In this document: positions 9,518 to 18,659 of the stretch, in pieces | Numbering within the stretch: position 1 is the stretch's first letter | How the letters are laid out: the number at the start of each line of letters is the position of its first letter | Assembly (NCBI GenBank): GCA_963678205.1 | Contig: OY782760.1 | Location: forward strand, 2,604,001 to 2,668,000 | DNA: 64,000 nucleotides | Source: G963556115 sp963678205 | Lineage (GTDB): Bacteria > Planctomycetota > SZUA-567 | Direction of reading: 5' to 3' | The notes under the pieces: generated by a model | Told to the model about the DNA's origin: nothing | Seen by the model: the letters and a program-made list of their open reading frames with translations, nothing else | Databases searched by the model: none | Position numbers and translations under genes: made by a program

Positions 9518-10429
9518 TTGGCATACTTTAGCACTAGTATTAGAAATAAACTAATACAATTTCTATTAATGATTATAATTTTTTGTAGAATTTCCTTCTC
9601 TCAGGATATTCTCGGTCCAACTCCTTTGAAGGACAACCCTCCTATAAATTTATCAGACCATATTATACTTGGAGAAGAATTGAGCTATATTGCCAGTTGG
9701 GCAGGATTTCCAGCCGGTAGTATCAGGACAAAAGTCTGGAACAATTTTAAAGAAATAGACTCAAAAAAAGTCTATTTATTTGAAGCAACCTTAGAAACAA
9801 ATGATTTCGTTTCTTTTTTCTACTCTGTAAAGAACACAATTCATAGTTTTACCGAAGCAGAAACAGGATATAGTAGAGTCTTTATCAGAAAAATAAATGA
9901 AGAAGATTACCAGTCAAATGACAGAGTAGACTACTATTACAACCATAAAGACGCGCTAGGTGACCTCAGCCCAGAAATAGCGGTTTCAGTTATTCGTAAC
10001 AACACTATTGAAAAACTTCCTATTCGCAAAATTCCGGGAAAACTTTCAGACCCACTTAGTTTTGCCTGGCTTATAAGAGGGCTTGATTTTAGTAAATTAG
10101 GAACAAGAAAGTCAATCCTGATAAGTGACAGATTTGGTACAGGAATAGTTACTCTCACCCTGCTCTCTGAAGATAAGCTCACCATTCCCGGATTTGGTAG
10201 ATTCGATTGTTATGTAATTAAGCCAGAAGCATCAACCTATGAAAGCAATCAAAATCTATTAAAAATTGAAGGTAATGCAAAAATATGGGTTGAAAAAAAC
10301 ACCCGAATAATACTAAGGGCTGAAGCTGAGTCACCTATTGGACAAGCAAGCGCTGTATTAACAGCTAGTAAAAAAACCAACCTAAACAAATTTAGAATTG
10401 ATAAAAATAATAATAAGGAGGAAAAATAA
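9518..10429 (+). CDS. DUF3108 exported protein
   Basis: A 303-residue exported protein matching the DUF3108 family: after a signal sequence (hydrophobic stretch at about 12-28, ending SFSQ) comes the typical opening LGEELSYIASWAGFPAGS and a run of beta strands, ending with KIWVEKNTRIILRAEAES. DUF3108 proteins are periplasmic or outer-membrane-facing and have no firmly established function. The start is a TTG with AAGGAC at 9503-9508; an ATG at codon 18 is an alternative but would cut into the signal peptide. The stop overlaps the kdsB start by one base (TAATG), so the two are translationally coupled and may serve the envelope together. Confidence 0.75.
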   Translation: MAYFSTSIRNKLIQFLLMIIIFCRISFSQDILGPTPLKDNPPINLSDHIILGEELSYIASWAGFPAGSIRTKVWNNFKEIDSKKVYLFEATLETNDFVSFFYSVKNTIHSFTEAETGYSRVFIRKINEEDYQSNDRVDYYYNHKDALGDLSPEIAVSVIRNNTIEKLPIRKIPGKLSDPLSFAWLIRGLDFSKLGTRKSILISDRFGTGIVTLTLLSEDKLTIPGFGRFDCYVIKPEASTYESNQNLLKIEGNAKIWVEKNTRIILRAEAESPIGQASAVLTASKKTNLNKFRIDKNNNKEEK

Positions 10430-11202
10430 TGAAATTTCATATAGTTATTCCAGCTAGGCTCGAGTCTTGCAGATTACCTCAAAAGCTACTTCTTGCCAGT
10501 AGCGGAACTCCTCTTATAAACCATACTGCATTACAAGCACTAAAAATAATAAAATCTGCTCCTGAGCTTTTTTCAGGAGTAACAATTGCTGCTGATGATC
10601 AAATGATTATTAATGCTGTAAACAGTATTGAAAATAAATCAGAAGGCCTGATTAAAGCAGTCATGACAAGTATTGATCATAAAAGTGGATCTGACCGAAT
10701 TGCTGAAGCTGTAAAAGTCGGCAATATTAAAGATGAAGCTGTAATTAATATCCAAGGAGATGAACCAGATATTCCAGTCGATGCAGTTGTAAATTTTGCG
10801 AAATTTATAACTGAGCTTGATAATTTTCAGATGGCAACTCTTGCATATCCGATTAACGGTGCCTCAAATATTCAAAACCCTAACCTAGTTAAAGTAGTAA
10901 CTGATAACAATAAAAATGCTCTCTACTTTTCACGCTCTCCCATTCCATATAATAGAGAGTTACCAAACGGTACTCCCGAAACAGCATTGGGACACATTGG
11001 AATTTACGCATACAAAGTATCTGTAATTAATAATTTTGTATCACTTCCACAGAGTCAACTTGAGAAGAGCGAAAAGTTAGAACAGCTAAGAGCGCTAGAA
11101 AATGGGATTCCAATTGCTGTTCAGATACTTGACAAATCATTACCCAAAGGAATTGATACAGCAGATGATTACGAAGAATTTTTACGTAGGGTACAAGAAT
11201 AA
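10429..11202 (+). CDS. kdsB: 3-deoxy-manno-octulosonate cytidylyltransferase KdsB
   Basis: KdsB couples Kdo to CTP to make CMP-Kdo, the activated donor for the lipopolysaccharide inner core. The 257 residues carry the nucleotidyltransferase start IPARLESCRLPQK, the basic SGSDR motif (here KSGSDRIAEA), the metal-binding NIQGDEPDIP, and HIGIYAYK with the later substrate segment. A strong AAGGAGG lies just ahead of the ATG, which overlaps the stop of the DUF3108 gene. Presence of this gene is good evidence that the organism makes Kdo-containing LPS. Confidence 0.95.
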   Translation: MKFHIVIPARLESCRLPQKLLLASSGTPLINHTALQALKIIKSAPELFSGVTIAADDQMIINAVNSIENKSEGLIKAVMTSIDHKSGSDRIAEAVKVGNIKDEAVINIQGDEPDIPVDAVVNFAKFITELDNFQMATLAYPINGASNIQNPNLVKVVTDNNKNALYFSRSPIPYNRELPNGTPETALGHIGIYAYKVSVINNFVSLPQSQLEKSEKLEQLRALENGIPIAVQILDKSLPKGIDTADDYEEFLRRVQE

Positions 11203-11286
11203 GATTATAAAATAATCTTGCCTCATTATATTCTAAAATATAAAATACTATTTTTAATCACTAATTTTGAAACAAATATACATATA

Positions 11287-11589
11287 ATGTCGCATGAAAA
11301 ACTTTATTTCTATTTAATTACAATTATATGGGCATATATAATTGCCATTATCGGTCCCATAGTCTTTTTGGGACAATTAAATCCTGACGGATCTGGAATG
11401 CCTATTTTTGAATTTTTCTTTTCAAATTTCTTTTTTTTAAGCACTTACATCTTTAATGATCAGACAGCCGTTGAAATCTTTATAACCAATATGTTTTCAA
11501 CACTAATTATTGGAATTATAATGAGCTGGGCAATTACAAGACTAGCGGTTAAAAAAGAATACACGAATAAAGACAGTGTAATCAAATAA
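11287..11589 (+). CDS. Small membrane protein of unknown function
   Basis: About 100 residues with three hydrophobic stretches: one near the N-terminus (YFYLITIIWAYIIAIIGPIVF), a Phe-rich segment (EFFFSNFFFLS) and a C-terminal one (MFSTLIIGIIMSWAI), ending in a charged tail. I do not recognise a family. The start is uncertain: the frame is open from a TTG at 11218, but the ATG at 11287 gives a normal membrane-protein beginning. Neither has a convincing ribosome-binding site. It lies between kdsB and proB in the same direction and may be carried on the same message. Confidence 0.5.
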   Translation: MSHEKLYFYLITIIWAYIIAIIGPIVFLGQLNPDGSGMPIFEFFFSNFFFLSTYIFNDQTAVEIFITNMFSTLIIGIIMSWAITRLAVKKEYTNKDSVIK

Positions 11590-11658
11590 TTCTAACAACG
11601 CAGTAATATTATTTAAAAATTTCTTATAATTAACTATTAATAATGGGAAGCACTATAA

Positions 11659-12792
11659 ATGAAACAGAGTAGAACAATTTTAAAAGAAGCAAAAAAGATT
11701 GTAATCAAGGTCGGCTCCAGCTTACTTGCAAATCTTAATGGTCATGAAATTGAGATTAAATTTTTAAAAGAGTTAGTAAACGCAATCAGTATTCAAAAAG
11801 AAGCTGGCAAAGACATTGTACTTGTATCATCAGGTGCAGTAGCAGCCGGCTGTGTTGAACTTGGACTAAAAAACAGACCTGAAACACTGGCAGAACTTCA
11901 AGCTGCTGCAGCTGTCGGCCAATGCACATTGATGCAGATTTATAAAGAATTATTTAACAAAAACAACCTTTCTCCTGCTCAAGTGCTACTTACAATAGAC
12001 GATCTCAAACACAGACCGAGATTTCTTAACAGTAGAAACACATTACGTGAACTATTAGCCTTTAATACAATTCCAATAATAAATGAAAACGACACTGTGG
12101 CAATTGAAGAGTTGCAGCTCAAAATGAGCGATAATGATGCTTTGGCTGTATCTGTTGCCCAGTTAATAGATGCAGATGTTGTTATTATCCTTTCAGATGT
12201 ACCCGGACTTTACGATCGCCCCCCTACAGAGGAAGGTGCAAAACTAATTGGGCATGTTGCTACAATTACACGTGATCATTTTGAAGGAGCGAGTGGATCT
12301 GTAAGTGGTGTTGGTAGCGGAGGCATGTCAAGCAAGCTTGGTGCAGCACTTGGTGCGGTAAGCGGTTCCATTCCACTCGTAATTGCTGAAGGTCACAAAA
12401 AAGACATCATTAAAGACATTTTAAACGGTAATGAAGTAGGAACATTCTTTGCTCCCCGAATTAAAAAGACCAACCTTAAGCGACAGTGGATTGCCTTCTC
12501 TCGCCCAGCAGATGGAAAGATTATCATAGATTCTGGTGCAGAAATAGCGCTTACTAAACGTCATAAAAGCCTTTTACCAGTTGGGGTAAAAGACATAATT
12601 AATAATTTTGCTGAAGGCGATACAGTCAGTATCTTGAATGAAAGTGGAGACGAACTTGCTAGAGGAATCAGCAATTATTCATCGGTTGACGCAAAAAAAA
12701 TTATTGGAAAAAAAAGTAATGAAATTGAAAAAGTCCTAGGTAAACTGAGTTTCAAAACAATTATCCATGTAGACAACCTTGTTATATTATAA
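11659..12792 (+). CDS. proB: Glutamate 5-kinase ProB with PUA domain
   Basis: ProB phosphorylates glutamate at the gamma carboxyl, the first and feedback-controlled step of proline synthesis. The 377-residue protein has the amino-acid kinase fold at about 10-260, with IVIKVGSSLLA, VSSGAVAAG, NENDTVAIEE and GVGSGGMSSKL, and a C-terminal PUA domain from about 280. The length is normal for the PUA-containing form. A GGGAAG ribosome-binding site precedes the ATG. No proA or proC is in the window. The stop lies 43 bases before the rnr start, and the two probably share a message. Confidence 0.95.
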   Translation: MKQSRTILKEAKKIVIKVGSSLLANLNGHEIEIKFLKELVNAISIQKEAGKDIVLVSSGAVAAGCVELGLKNRPETLAELQAAAAVGQCTLMQIYKELFNKNNLSPAQVLLTIDDLKHRPRFLNSRNTLRELLAFNTIPIINENDTVAIEELQLKMSDNDALAVSVAQLIDADVVIILSDVPGLYDRPPTEEGAKLIGHVATITRDHFEGASGSVSGVGSGGMSSKLGAALGAVSGSIPLVIAEGHKKDIIKDILNGNEVGTFFAPRIKKTNLKRQWIAFSRPADGKIIIDSGAEIALTKRHKSLLPVGVKDIINNFAEGDTVSILNESGDELARGISNYSSVDAKKIIGKKSNEIEKVLGKLSFKTIIHVDNLVIL

Positions 12793-12835
12793 ACACTCTT
12801 TTGACGCATCAAACAACTTATTTTGGAGCAAAATA

Positions 12836-15028
12836 TTGAATACAAACAACAATCAAAATCTATCAGATATTAGCATAAGAAGTCAGATGATTTCTGAATA
12901 TCAAGAGGCAATTCTGTTTCTTGTAAATTCTGGCGATTACACCCCAATGACCACAAAAGAGATTGCAAAAAATTTAGGAGTGTCTAAAGATACCCAGAAA
13001 ATATTTAGAGAGGCAATAAAAGACCTCAAACACAGGCATAGACTAATGAAAATTCGTGGAAGTAAATGGGTACTTCCAGAACACGGAGAACACATTAGCG
13101 GAACAATAAGAATTACCCGTAGTGGCTGTGGTTTTCTTATTCCCGACGATACCACAAAAGACGATATCTTTATCGGTGAAGAAAACCTGCTCAATGCTCT
13201 AGATGGAGATAAAGCTCTGGTCTCAGTCGACTCACCAAAGGGTAAAGGTTTCAGACACTACGGTACCGTTCAAAAAGTAATTGAGAGAGCATCATCAAGA
13301 TTTGTTGCCGTAATCAAAGAAGACCTAACTGCTGAAGCAGAAGATATTAGAAACCCCTATCATTATATAATTGAAGACGCTCCAGAAAACTTAAAGCCTG
13401 CAACTAAAGTAATACTTGAAACCACTGTATTCCCGGATAATATCAATGATCCAAAAGGCAAGGTAATTGAAATACTAGGACCATCTGGTGCACCAGATAC
13501 TGAAATCGCTGCGATTCTTGCAAGTTTTAATGCTCCTGGACAGTTTCCTGAAGAGGTAAAGGATGAAGTATACAGACTTGGCGACTCAAATCCATTCAGC
13601 AACAAAAGTAATAGGCTAGACCTTACTAAAACGATAACTGTCACTATTGACCCTGAAACAGCCAGAGATTTTGATGATGCTCTATCTATAACAAAAAATG
13701 ATGATGGAACTTACCGTGTAGGAATTCATATTGCTGATGTTTCTCACTTTGTAAAGGCAGATGGAATCATCGACAATGAAGCCAGAGATCGCTCAACCAG
13801 TATTTACTTACCAGGCAGAGTCATACCAATGCTCCCTGAAGAATTATCAAACGACCTATGCTCACTAAGGCCTGATGAAGAAAGATTTACTAAATCAGTA
13901 TTTATCGATTACAGCAATGATGGTAAAGTCCTTGACTATAAAATTTATCGGAGTGTCATAAAAAGCACTCGCCGTATGACTTACCCTGAAGTGAAAGAAC
14001 TTCTCAGCAATAAGCAAACCTATAATAAATTTGACAACAAGGAGATCCTTACAGTTCTTGATAACCTTCACACCCTTTCAAAGACACTAAGAGAAAACAG
14101 AATTAAGAATGGTAGTCTTGAATTGAACATGGCAGAATACATTATTCTATTCAATGAAAACAATGAAGTCGAAGGAATGGAGCCAGTTGAGCACGACTTT
14201 TCACACCAACTAGTCGAAGAATTTATGCTTGCAGCAAATGTCTGTGTTGCACGCTGGTGTCATGATAATGGACTTCCAGTTCTTCACCGTATCCACGAAG
14301 CTCCGAAAGACGAAGCAATAGAAGAACTTTCTGAATTTCTAACAAGTTCAGGACATCCATTCAAGGCGCCACTAAGAAGAGAACGTTTACAGGCAATTCT
14401 TAATTCTGTAAGAGATAAGCCTGAAGAACATTCCATAAATTTATCCATCCTAAAGAGTTTTCAGCAAGCAGTCTACGGTTCAAACTCAAACATAGGTCAT
14501 TTTGCACTTAATTTCCCGCATTATTTGCACTTTACCTCTCCTATAAGGCGCTATCCTGATCTATACTTACATCAAATGCTTGACAAAGTTTTTGATGAGA
14601 ACTCCAACAAACTTCCCAAAAAGCACCACCGCCATTTTGAAACAAATCTCAAAGAACTTTCGCTCCTTGGAACCCATACCTCAGGAATGGAACGCAGGGC
14701 AATGAAAATCGAAGAAGGAGTCAAAGATTTCAGAAAACTTGAATTACTCAAAAAAAGTGGCGAAAAAGATTTTGATGCAGTTGTAACAGGTATTAGAAAG
14801 TTTGGTATTTTTGTAGAACTTAAAGAATATTTTGTTGAAAGCCTTATTCCGCGTCGCATGGTTGAAAACCTTGGATACACAACAAAAGAAGTAGTTCCAA
14901 ACAAAAAAGTGACTAAAAAAAATGAGACAAAAGGCTTCCATCTTGGCCAAGTAGTCAGAGTAAAGCTAACGAATATTGATTTAGCGTCACGAAGTTGCGA
15001 ACTCAAACTCCTAAAAGTCATACACTAG
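12836..15028 (+). CDS. rnr: Ribonuclease R
   Basis: A 3'-to-5' exoribonuclease that degrades structured RNA. The 730-residue protein has, in order, an N-terminal winged-helix region (about 10-75), cold-shock OB domains (about 80-230), the RNB catalytic domain (about 255-590) and a C-terminal S1 domain (about 635-725). The catalytic aspartates lie in DPETARDFDDAL, and RDRSTSIYLPGRVIPM and TSPIRRYPDL are further RNB signatures. I chose the TTG at 12836 because GGAG at 12825-12828 lies seven bases ahead; the frame is open upstream to 12779, but that start would overlap proB and has no ribosome-binding site. Confidence 0.92.
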   Translation: MNTNNNQNLSDISIRSQMISEYQEAILFLVNSGDYTPMTTKEIAKNLGVSKDTQKIFREAIKDLKHRHRLMKIRGSKWVLPEHGEHISGTIRITRSGCGFLIPDDTTKDDIFIGEENLLNALDGDKALVSVDSPKGKGFRHYGTVQKVIERASSRFVAVIKEDLTAEAEDIRNPYHYIIEDAPENLKPATKVILETTVFPDNINDPKGKVIEILGPSGAPDTEIAAILASFNAPGQFPEEVKDEVYRLGDSNPFSNKSNRLDLTKTITVTIDPETARDFDDALSITKNDDGTYRVGIHIADVSHFVKADGIIDNEARDRSTSIYLPGRVIPMLPEELSNDLCSLRPDEERFTKSVFIDYSNDGKVLDYKIYRSVIKSTRRMTYPEVKELLSNKQTYNKFDNKEILTVLDNLHTLSKTLRENRIKNGSLELNMAEYIILFNENNEVEGMEPVEHDFSHQLVEEFMLAANVCVARWCHDNGLPVLHRIHEAPKDEAIEELSEFLTSSGHPFKAPLRRERLQAILNSVRDKPEEHSINLSILKSFQQAVYGSNSNIGHFALNFPHYLHFTSPIRRYPDLYLHQMLDKVFDENSNKLPKKHHRHFETNLKELSLLGTHTSGMERRAMKIEEGVKDFRKLELLKKSGEKDFDAVVTGIRKFGIFVELKEYFVESLIPRRMVENLGYTTKEVVPNKKVTKKNETKGFHLGQVVRVKLTNIDLASRSCELKLLKVIH

Positions 15029-15338
15029 CACATCAAAGCACAAAAAAAATTCATAAACTCTTTACAATATGTTACTTATATCTACGCAAACGTTAAAACG
15101 CCAAAACATAAATATAAGCATTTACGCATTATTTTTACGTTTTATGTGAAAAATAATTTGCTTAAGATAACATGTGGGGTAAAGTATAAATACAAAAGAG
15201 ATAATTTGTATTAATAATTTAAGCTTTAAAAGCAATAGAAAAAAAAATTCTAACTAAAATATTTTTTAATTAAAATATAGTGCAAATTTATCTGAATGCT
15301 ACTTGTTTTATCTAAATTGTTTAGTAAAGGATCAAACC
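15029..15338. other. AT-rich gap between rnr and the receiver-like gene
   Basis: No gene seen and no clear terminator for rnr. A possible promoter for the next gene is TTGCTT at 15158-15163 with TAAAGT at 15180-15185 (16-base spacer), but the -10 match is poor. The imperfect inverted repeat around 15106-15149 (ACATAAA with TTTATGT) is too loose to call. Confidence 0.25.
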
Positions 15339-15716
15339 ATGAAAAGACTACTCATCGCTATGAAAGACAGTTACCAAAGCCAGAAGTTAGCTATTGTACT
15401 CTCTAATTCATATGACTCGGTGACCGTCGACAGTACAGCTAAACTAAAATCTTATATTATGAATCTTGATGTGCCATTTTTTACGATTATTTTTGAAGAC
15501 TCAGAAAACTCTGATTGCTTCAGTGCAGAAATTGAAAAACTCCAGAAATCAGATAATATTACAAATCCTGTAATTCAAATAACTTCAAAAAGCGCTGAAA
15601 TTACAAGCAACGACTCTAGAATAATTTTACAAAAACCATTTGGTGTAAAAGAATTACAACAAGCAATAAACACACTTGAAACGCGCGCAAATTCGTCAAA
15701 TATTGCAATTGCCTGA
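15339..15716 (+). CDS. Stand-alone response-regulator receiver-like protein
   Basis: A 125-residue protein with the length and strand pattern of a single receiver domain: MKRLLIAMKD as first strand, FFTIIFEDS as the third strand with D54 near the phosphoacceptor position, and ILQKPFGVKELQQAI at the end, where K99-P100 matches the conserved receiver Lys-Pro. The acidic pair normally at the end of strand 1 is reduced. No output domain and no kinase is adjacent, so it may be a divergent or non-phosphorylated receiver. The ATG at 15339 has AAAGGA at 15326-15331, better than the upstream in-frame start at 15303. yraN follows 22 bases later. Confidence 0.55.
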   Translation: MKRLLIAMKDSYQSQKLAIVLSNSYDSVTVDSTAKLKSYIMNLDVPFFTIIFEDSENSDCFSAEIEKLQKSDNITNPVIQITSKSAEITSNDSRIILQKPFGVKELQQAINTLETRANSSNIAIA

Positions 15717-15738
15717 CTAGTTTTATAATCTGTGATTT

Positions 15739-16131
15739 ATGATTTTTTTTAACAAGTTAAATTTATTTTCAAAAAAAACTTTCGGTAATATCGGTGAAGA
15801 TATTGCTGAAAGTTTTTTAATATCCACTGGCTATAAAATAATTGAACGAAATTATCGCTCAAAACAAGGTGAAATCGATATTATTGCAGTATTTGATGAT
15901 ATTCTTGCATTTATTGAAGTAAAGACAAGAAGCTCTACACGATTTGGCCTTCCTGAAGAAGCAGTTACAATAAATAAACAGCACCGCATTTCTAAAACTG
16001 CAAAATATTACTTAACCAAAAGCAAAAATTATGATAATTTTTCTTATAGAGCAGACATTATTTCAATATTGTTATCTAAAGACAACACCCCTACAATAAA
16101 TCACATTATTGATGCTTTTCCACTTTTATAG
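15739..16131 (+). CDS. yraN: YraN family (UPF0102) endonuclease-like protein
   Basis: A 130-residue member of the UPF0102/YraN family, small proteins with a restriction-endonuclease-like fold. The core motif is clear: GEDIAESFLISTGYKIIERNYR, then GEIDIIAVFDDILAFIEVKTRSS, which holds the D and ExK residues of the nuclease-fold active site. The biological role is not settled; homologues are often linked to DNA processing. No strong ribosome-binding site is visible, so it may depend on translation from the receiver-like gene just upstream. Confidence 0.88.
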   Translation: MIFFNKLNLFSKKTFGNIGEDIAESFLISTGYKIIERNYRSKQGEIDIIAVFDDILAFIEVKTRSSTRFGLPEEAVTINKQHRISKTAKYYLTKSKNYDNFSYRADIISILLSKDNTPTINHIIDAFPLL

Positions 16132-16159
16132 CTTATTGTTATCATTCACAACCTCACAC

Positions 16160-16187
16160 TTGAATTTAATTATTCAACTCTTATAAT
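16160..16187 (+). promoter_or_regulatory. Promoter for the ArnT-like gene
   Basis: TTGAAT at 16160-16165 and TATAAT at 16182-16187, separated by 16 bases, 47 bases before the ATG at 16235. Confidence 0.5.
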
Positions 16188-16234
16188 AAGTTTTAACTTA
16201 TACTATAAAACTATTTTATTTTTAGGGACATAAG

Positions 16235-17980
16235 ATGACTCATAATTGTACTATTTATAATAGACACTATCTGGTCTTAATCATATACTGTGCAATTTTA
16301 TTTGGCTACTCATTAATTGGCGATCGGCCACTAACAATGCATGAAGCTCGCCTTCCTCAAACAACAAACGAAATGGTAAATAATAACAATTGGATCGTTC
16401 CCTATAGCGGAGATAGACCATGGGTAGAACGCCCTCCTCTTCCTCACTGGATAATGGCAACAATAACAGCTCCTTTTGGCACTATTGACACCACTTGGAA
16501 AGCCAGAATTACCCCAGCATTAATGGGATTACTTGCGGTTTTGCTCATTACTAATATTGCTACCCGCCTATTTGGAAGTGCTACCGGGATACTTACTGGT
16601 TTTATTCAGGCAACTTCTTTTGAGTTTTTCAGCTATTCATGGCTTGCAGAAGATGACATTTTCCTTTGCACACTCATCTACTTTATAATATATCTGTTTG
16701 TAAAACTTGAGTTCAGCTCAAAGTATAAAGATCATCTAAATGAAAGTATTAATCCAATTGGCATGCGCCCAATTCTAGTTTTACTATTATTTATATGTAT
16801 TGGTTTGACCAATATGACTAAGGGCTTGGTCTTTGGAACGGTAATGTGCAGTATACCAATAGTTGGATTTCTTCTATGGAATCATGATCTCAAAAAGATT
16901 TTAAGATATGTCTGGATATGGGGCTGGTTTATATTACTAGCAGTAGGGGGAGTTTGGGCTCTCTACGTTGGTTACACAATAGACGGAGCTCATGATGTGT
17001 GGTCTTCAGATCTATTTGATAGATTGAGTAAAGGCTATCTGCAGGAACCATGGTACTACTATATTAAAGAAATGCCTGCAATAACATCTCCATGGACGAT
17101 ATTTTGCTTAATTGGAATTATTGTCTGCTTAAAGCCGGTTTTTACAGAAAGGTACTCAGCAATAAGATTTACTTTCTGTTGGGCAATACTCCCGCTTATT
17201 ATCTTTTCTTTTTCGCAAAGCAAGCATCATCACTATATGCTACATATAACAGGTGCCTGGGCCATGTATGCAGCCTTATCAATGCGCTGGGTATGGGAAT
17301 GGATACTCTGTATTCCACAAAAAGTACGTAACCCTTTAGTTGGTTTAATACTATCGGTTCTATTAACTATCCCACTCTGGTTTATATATAAGCAGCTCCA
17401 CTCTACCTTACTTTGGACCGGAGTTCTAGTCACTATAATTATCATTTGTAGCACACTTCTTTTCTATGGTTTTTCAAGACGTCAAGGAGCCATCTCATTT
17501 GCTGCATTTATATCAGCAATACTATTTATAGCTATGTATGGGTATAGCTTCGTGGCCCCTTTCACTGATCAGACTGTTGATGACACTAAATTTTTGCAGG
17601 CGATTAAAGACAACGTACCCAAAGACGCAGTTCTATTACACAATGCTAATCACCGAGGTGGCATGGACTTCTTCAGGGTTATGTTCTATATCCCATCAGA
17701 AGCAACTCTTATCCATAATGAAACATATCTGCTACAAAGTAAATATATTGGTAAAACAGTCTATTTAATTGACAGATCATCTCAAGAAAATAAGCTCAAA
17801 CAATATGGAACGATTATTAAAATAAGCCAAAGTGTACACTCAAGAAGAGAAAACGAACACGCCGGGAAACTTACTTTGTATAAACTAAAAATCAATCCAA
17901 ATTTAACACCTAAAAAATACAAAAAAATAGATGCTATGCAAGCAATGGGCAGACGTGCTGGCCCATACCTTGACAAATAA
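16235..17980 (+). CDS. ArnT/PMT-like membrane glycosyltransferase
   Basis: A 581-residue polytopic protein of the GT39/GT83 type (PMT/ArnT), which moves a sugar from a polyprenyl-phosphate donor to a lipid or protein on the periplasmic side. The first helix is followed by LTMHEARLPQTTNEM, the loop with the acidic catalytic residue, and WVERPPLPHW, both typical of ArnT. About eleven or twelve hydrophobic segments follow, then a soluble C-terminal domain of about 130 residues. AGGGAC precedes the ATG. ArnT itself adds aminoarabinose to lipid A; whether this protein does so or acts on another acceptor cannot be told here. Confidence 0.8.
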   Translation: MTHNCTIYNRHYLVLIIYCAILFGYSLIGDRPLTMHEARLPQTTNEMVNNNNWIVPYSGDRPWVERPPLPHWIMATITAPFGTIDTTWKARITPALMGLLAVLLITNIATRLFGSATGILTGFIQATSFEFFSYSWLAEDDIFLCTLIYFIIYLFVKLEFSSKYKDHLNESINPIGMRPILVLLLFICIGLTNMTKGLVFGTVMCSIPIVGFLLWNHDLKKILRYVWIWGWFILLAVGGVWALYVGYTIDGAHDVWSSDLFDRLSKGYLQEPWYYYIKEMPAITSPWTIFCLIGIIVCLKPVFTERYSAIRFTFCWAILPLIIFSFSQSKHHHYMLHITGAWAMYAALSMRWVWEWILCIPQKVRNPLVGLILSVLLTIPLWFIYKQLHSTLLWTGVLVTIIIICSTLLFYGFSRRQGAISFAAFISAILFIAMYGYSFVAPFTDQTVDDTKFLQAIKDNVPKDAVLLHNANHRGGMDFFRVMFYIPSEATLIHNETYLLQSKYIGKTVYLIDRSSQENKLKQYGTIIKISQSVHSRRENEHAGKLTLYKLKINPNLTPKKYKKIDAMQAMGRRAGPYLDK

Positions 17981-17992
17981 TTGGAGAAGGAT

Positions 17993-18499
17993 ATGTATAT
18001 ATCCAGATATTTGAAACCAGATTATATACAACTTGGAATATATAGCGGACATCTTGATGATATCGATGAAGCAAAAAACCATGATACAGAATTATGGAGA
18101 CTAAAGACAGAGGTTATATCTGAGCTAGCCAATTTGTTTGACAAAACAGGTGTAATAAGAAATAGAACACGCTTTGAGACTGAGATAATAAACCATGAAA
18201 AAAGTTCGAGTAGTGCTACCGGAAATGGTATCGCGGTTCTTGATATACGGAGCATGACTCCAAAATCAATGGGGATAGTATTCGCGCGCAGCCAAGAAGG
18301 AGTTTGGTTTGACTCAACAGACAATGAACCTGTACATATAATCTTTGGTATCGCCTGCCCTTCTTACGACACAAAAAAAGCTCAACATTTTTATAAGTGG
18401 ATAGCGCAAAGCTTTCTCCAAGAAGATTGGCTGCCTTCTGCTTTGCTATATGCTGAAAACGAGCATGAAATAATTGGTATTTTATCAAGTCTCCAGTAA
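17993..18499 (+). CDS. PTS EIIA (PtsN-type)-like protein lacking the active histidine
   Basis: The 168-residue protein aligns with PTS EIIA type-2 domains such as PtsN: the segment TGNGIAVLDIRS stands where those have TGIGNGIAIPHxR, followed by GIVFARSQEGVWFDSTDNEPV (as in the family's V-F-D-A-x-D-x-x-P-V) and a helix rich in charged residues. The phosphorylated histidine is replaced by D84, so it cannot accept phosphate from HPr in the usual way. It is probably a regulatory or structural relic of the family. The ATG at 17993 is chosen because GGAG at 17983-17986 lies six bases ahead. It sits 12 bases after the ArnT-like gene and is probably co-transcribed. Confidence 0.65.
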   Translation: MYISRYLKPDYIQLGIYSGHLDDIDEAKNHDTELWRLKTEVISELANLFDKTGVIRNRTRFETEIINHEKSSSSATGNGIAVLDIRSMTPKSMGIVFARSQEGVWFDSTDNEPVHIIFGIACPSYDTKKAQHFYKWIAQSFLQEDWLPSALLYAENEHEIIGILSSLQ

Positions 18500-18592
18500 T
18501 TCGTATTGAGAATACTAAAAAAAAAATTATAACCAGCATACTTTTACTGAAAGAGAATTACATTTTTCCATAATTACTATATATATAACACA

Positions 18593-18612
18593 TTTTAGAT
18601 TTAAATCTAAAA
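18593..18612. promoter_or_regulatory. 20-base perfect palindrome, possible operator
   Basis: A perfect palindrome with half-site TTTTAGATTT, centred between 18602 and 18603, 48 bases before the start of the next gene. Position suggests an operator; the protein that would bind is unknown. Confidence 0.35.
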
Positions 18613-18659
18613 TTAAGTGATAGTTTTATCTAATCAAATATTAGCAAGGGAAAAATTGT

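Noticed and set aside
12779..12835. Upstream start for rnr overlapping proB
   Set aside because: No ribosome-binding site, while the TTG at 12836 has GGAG at seven bases.
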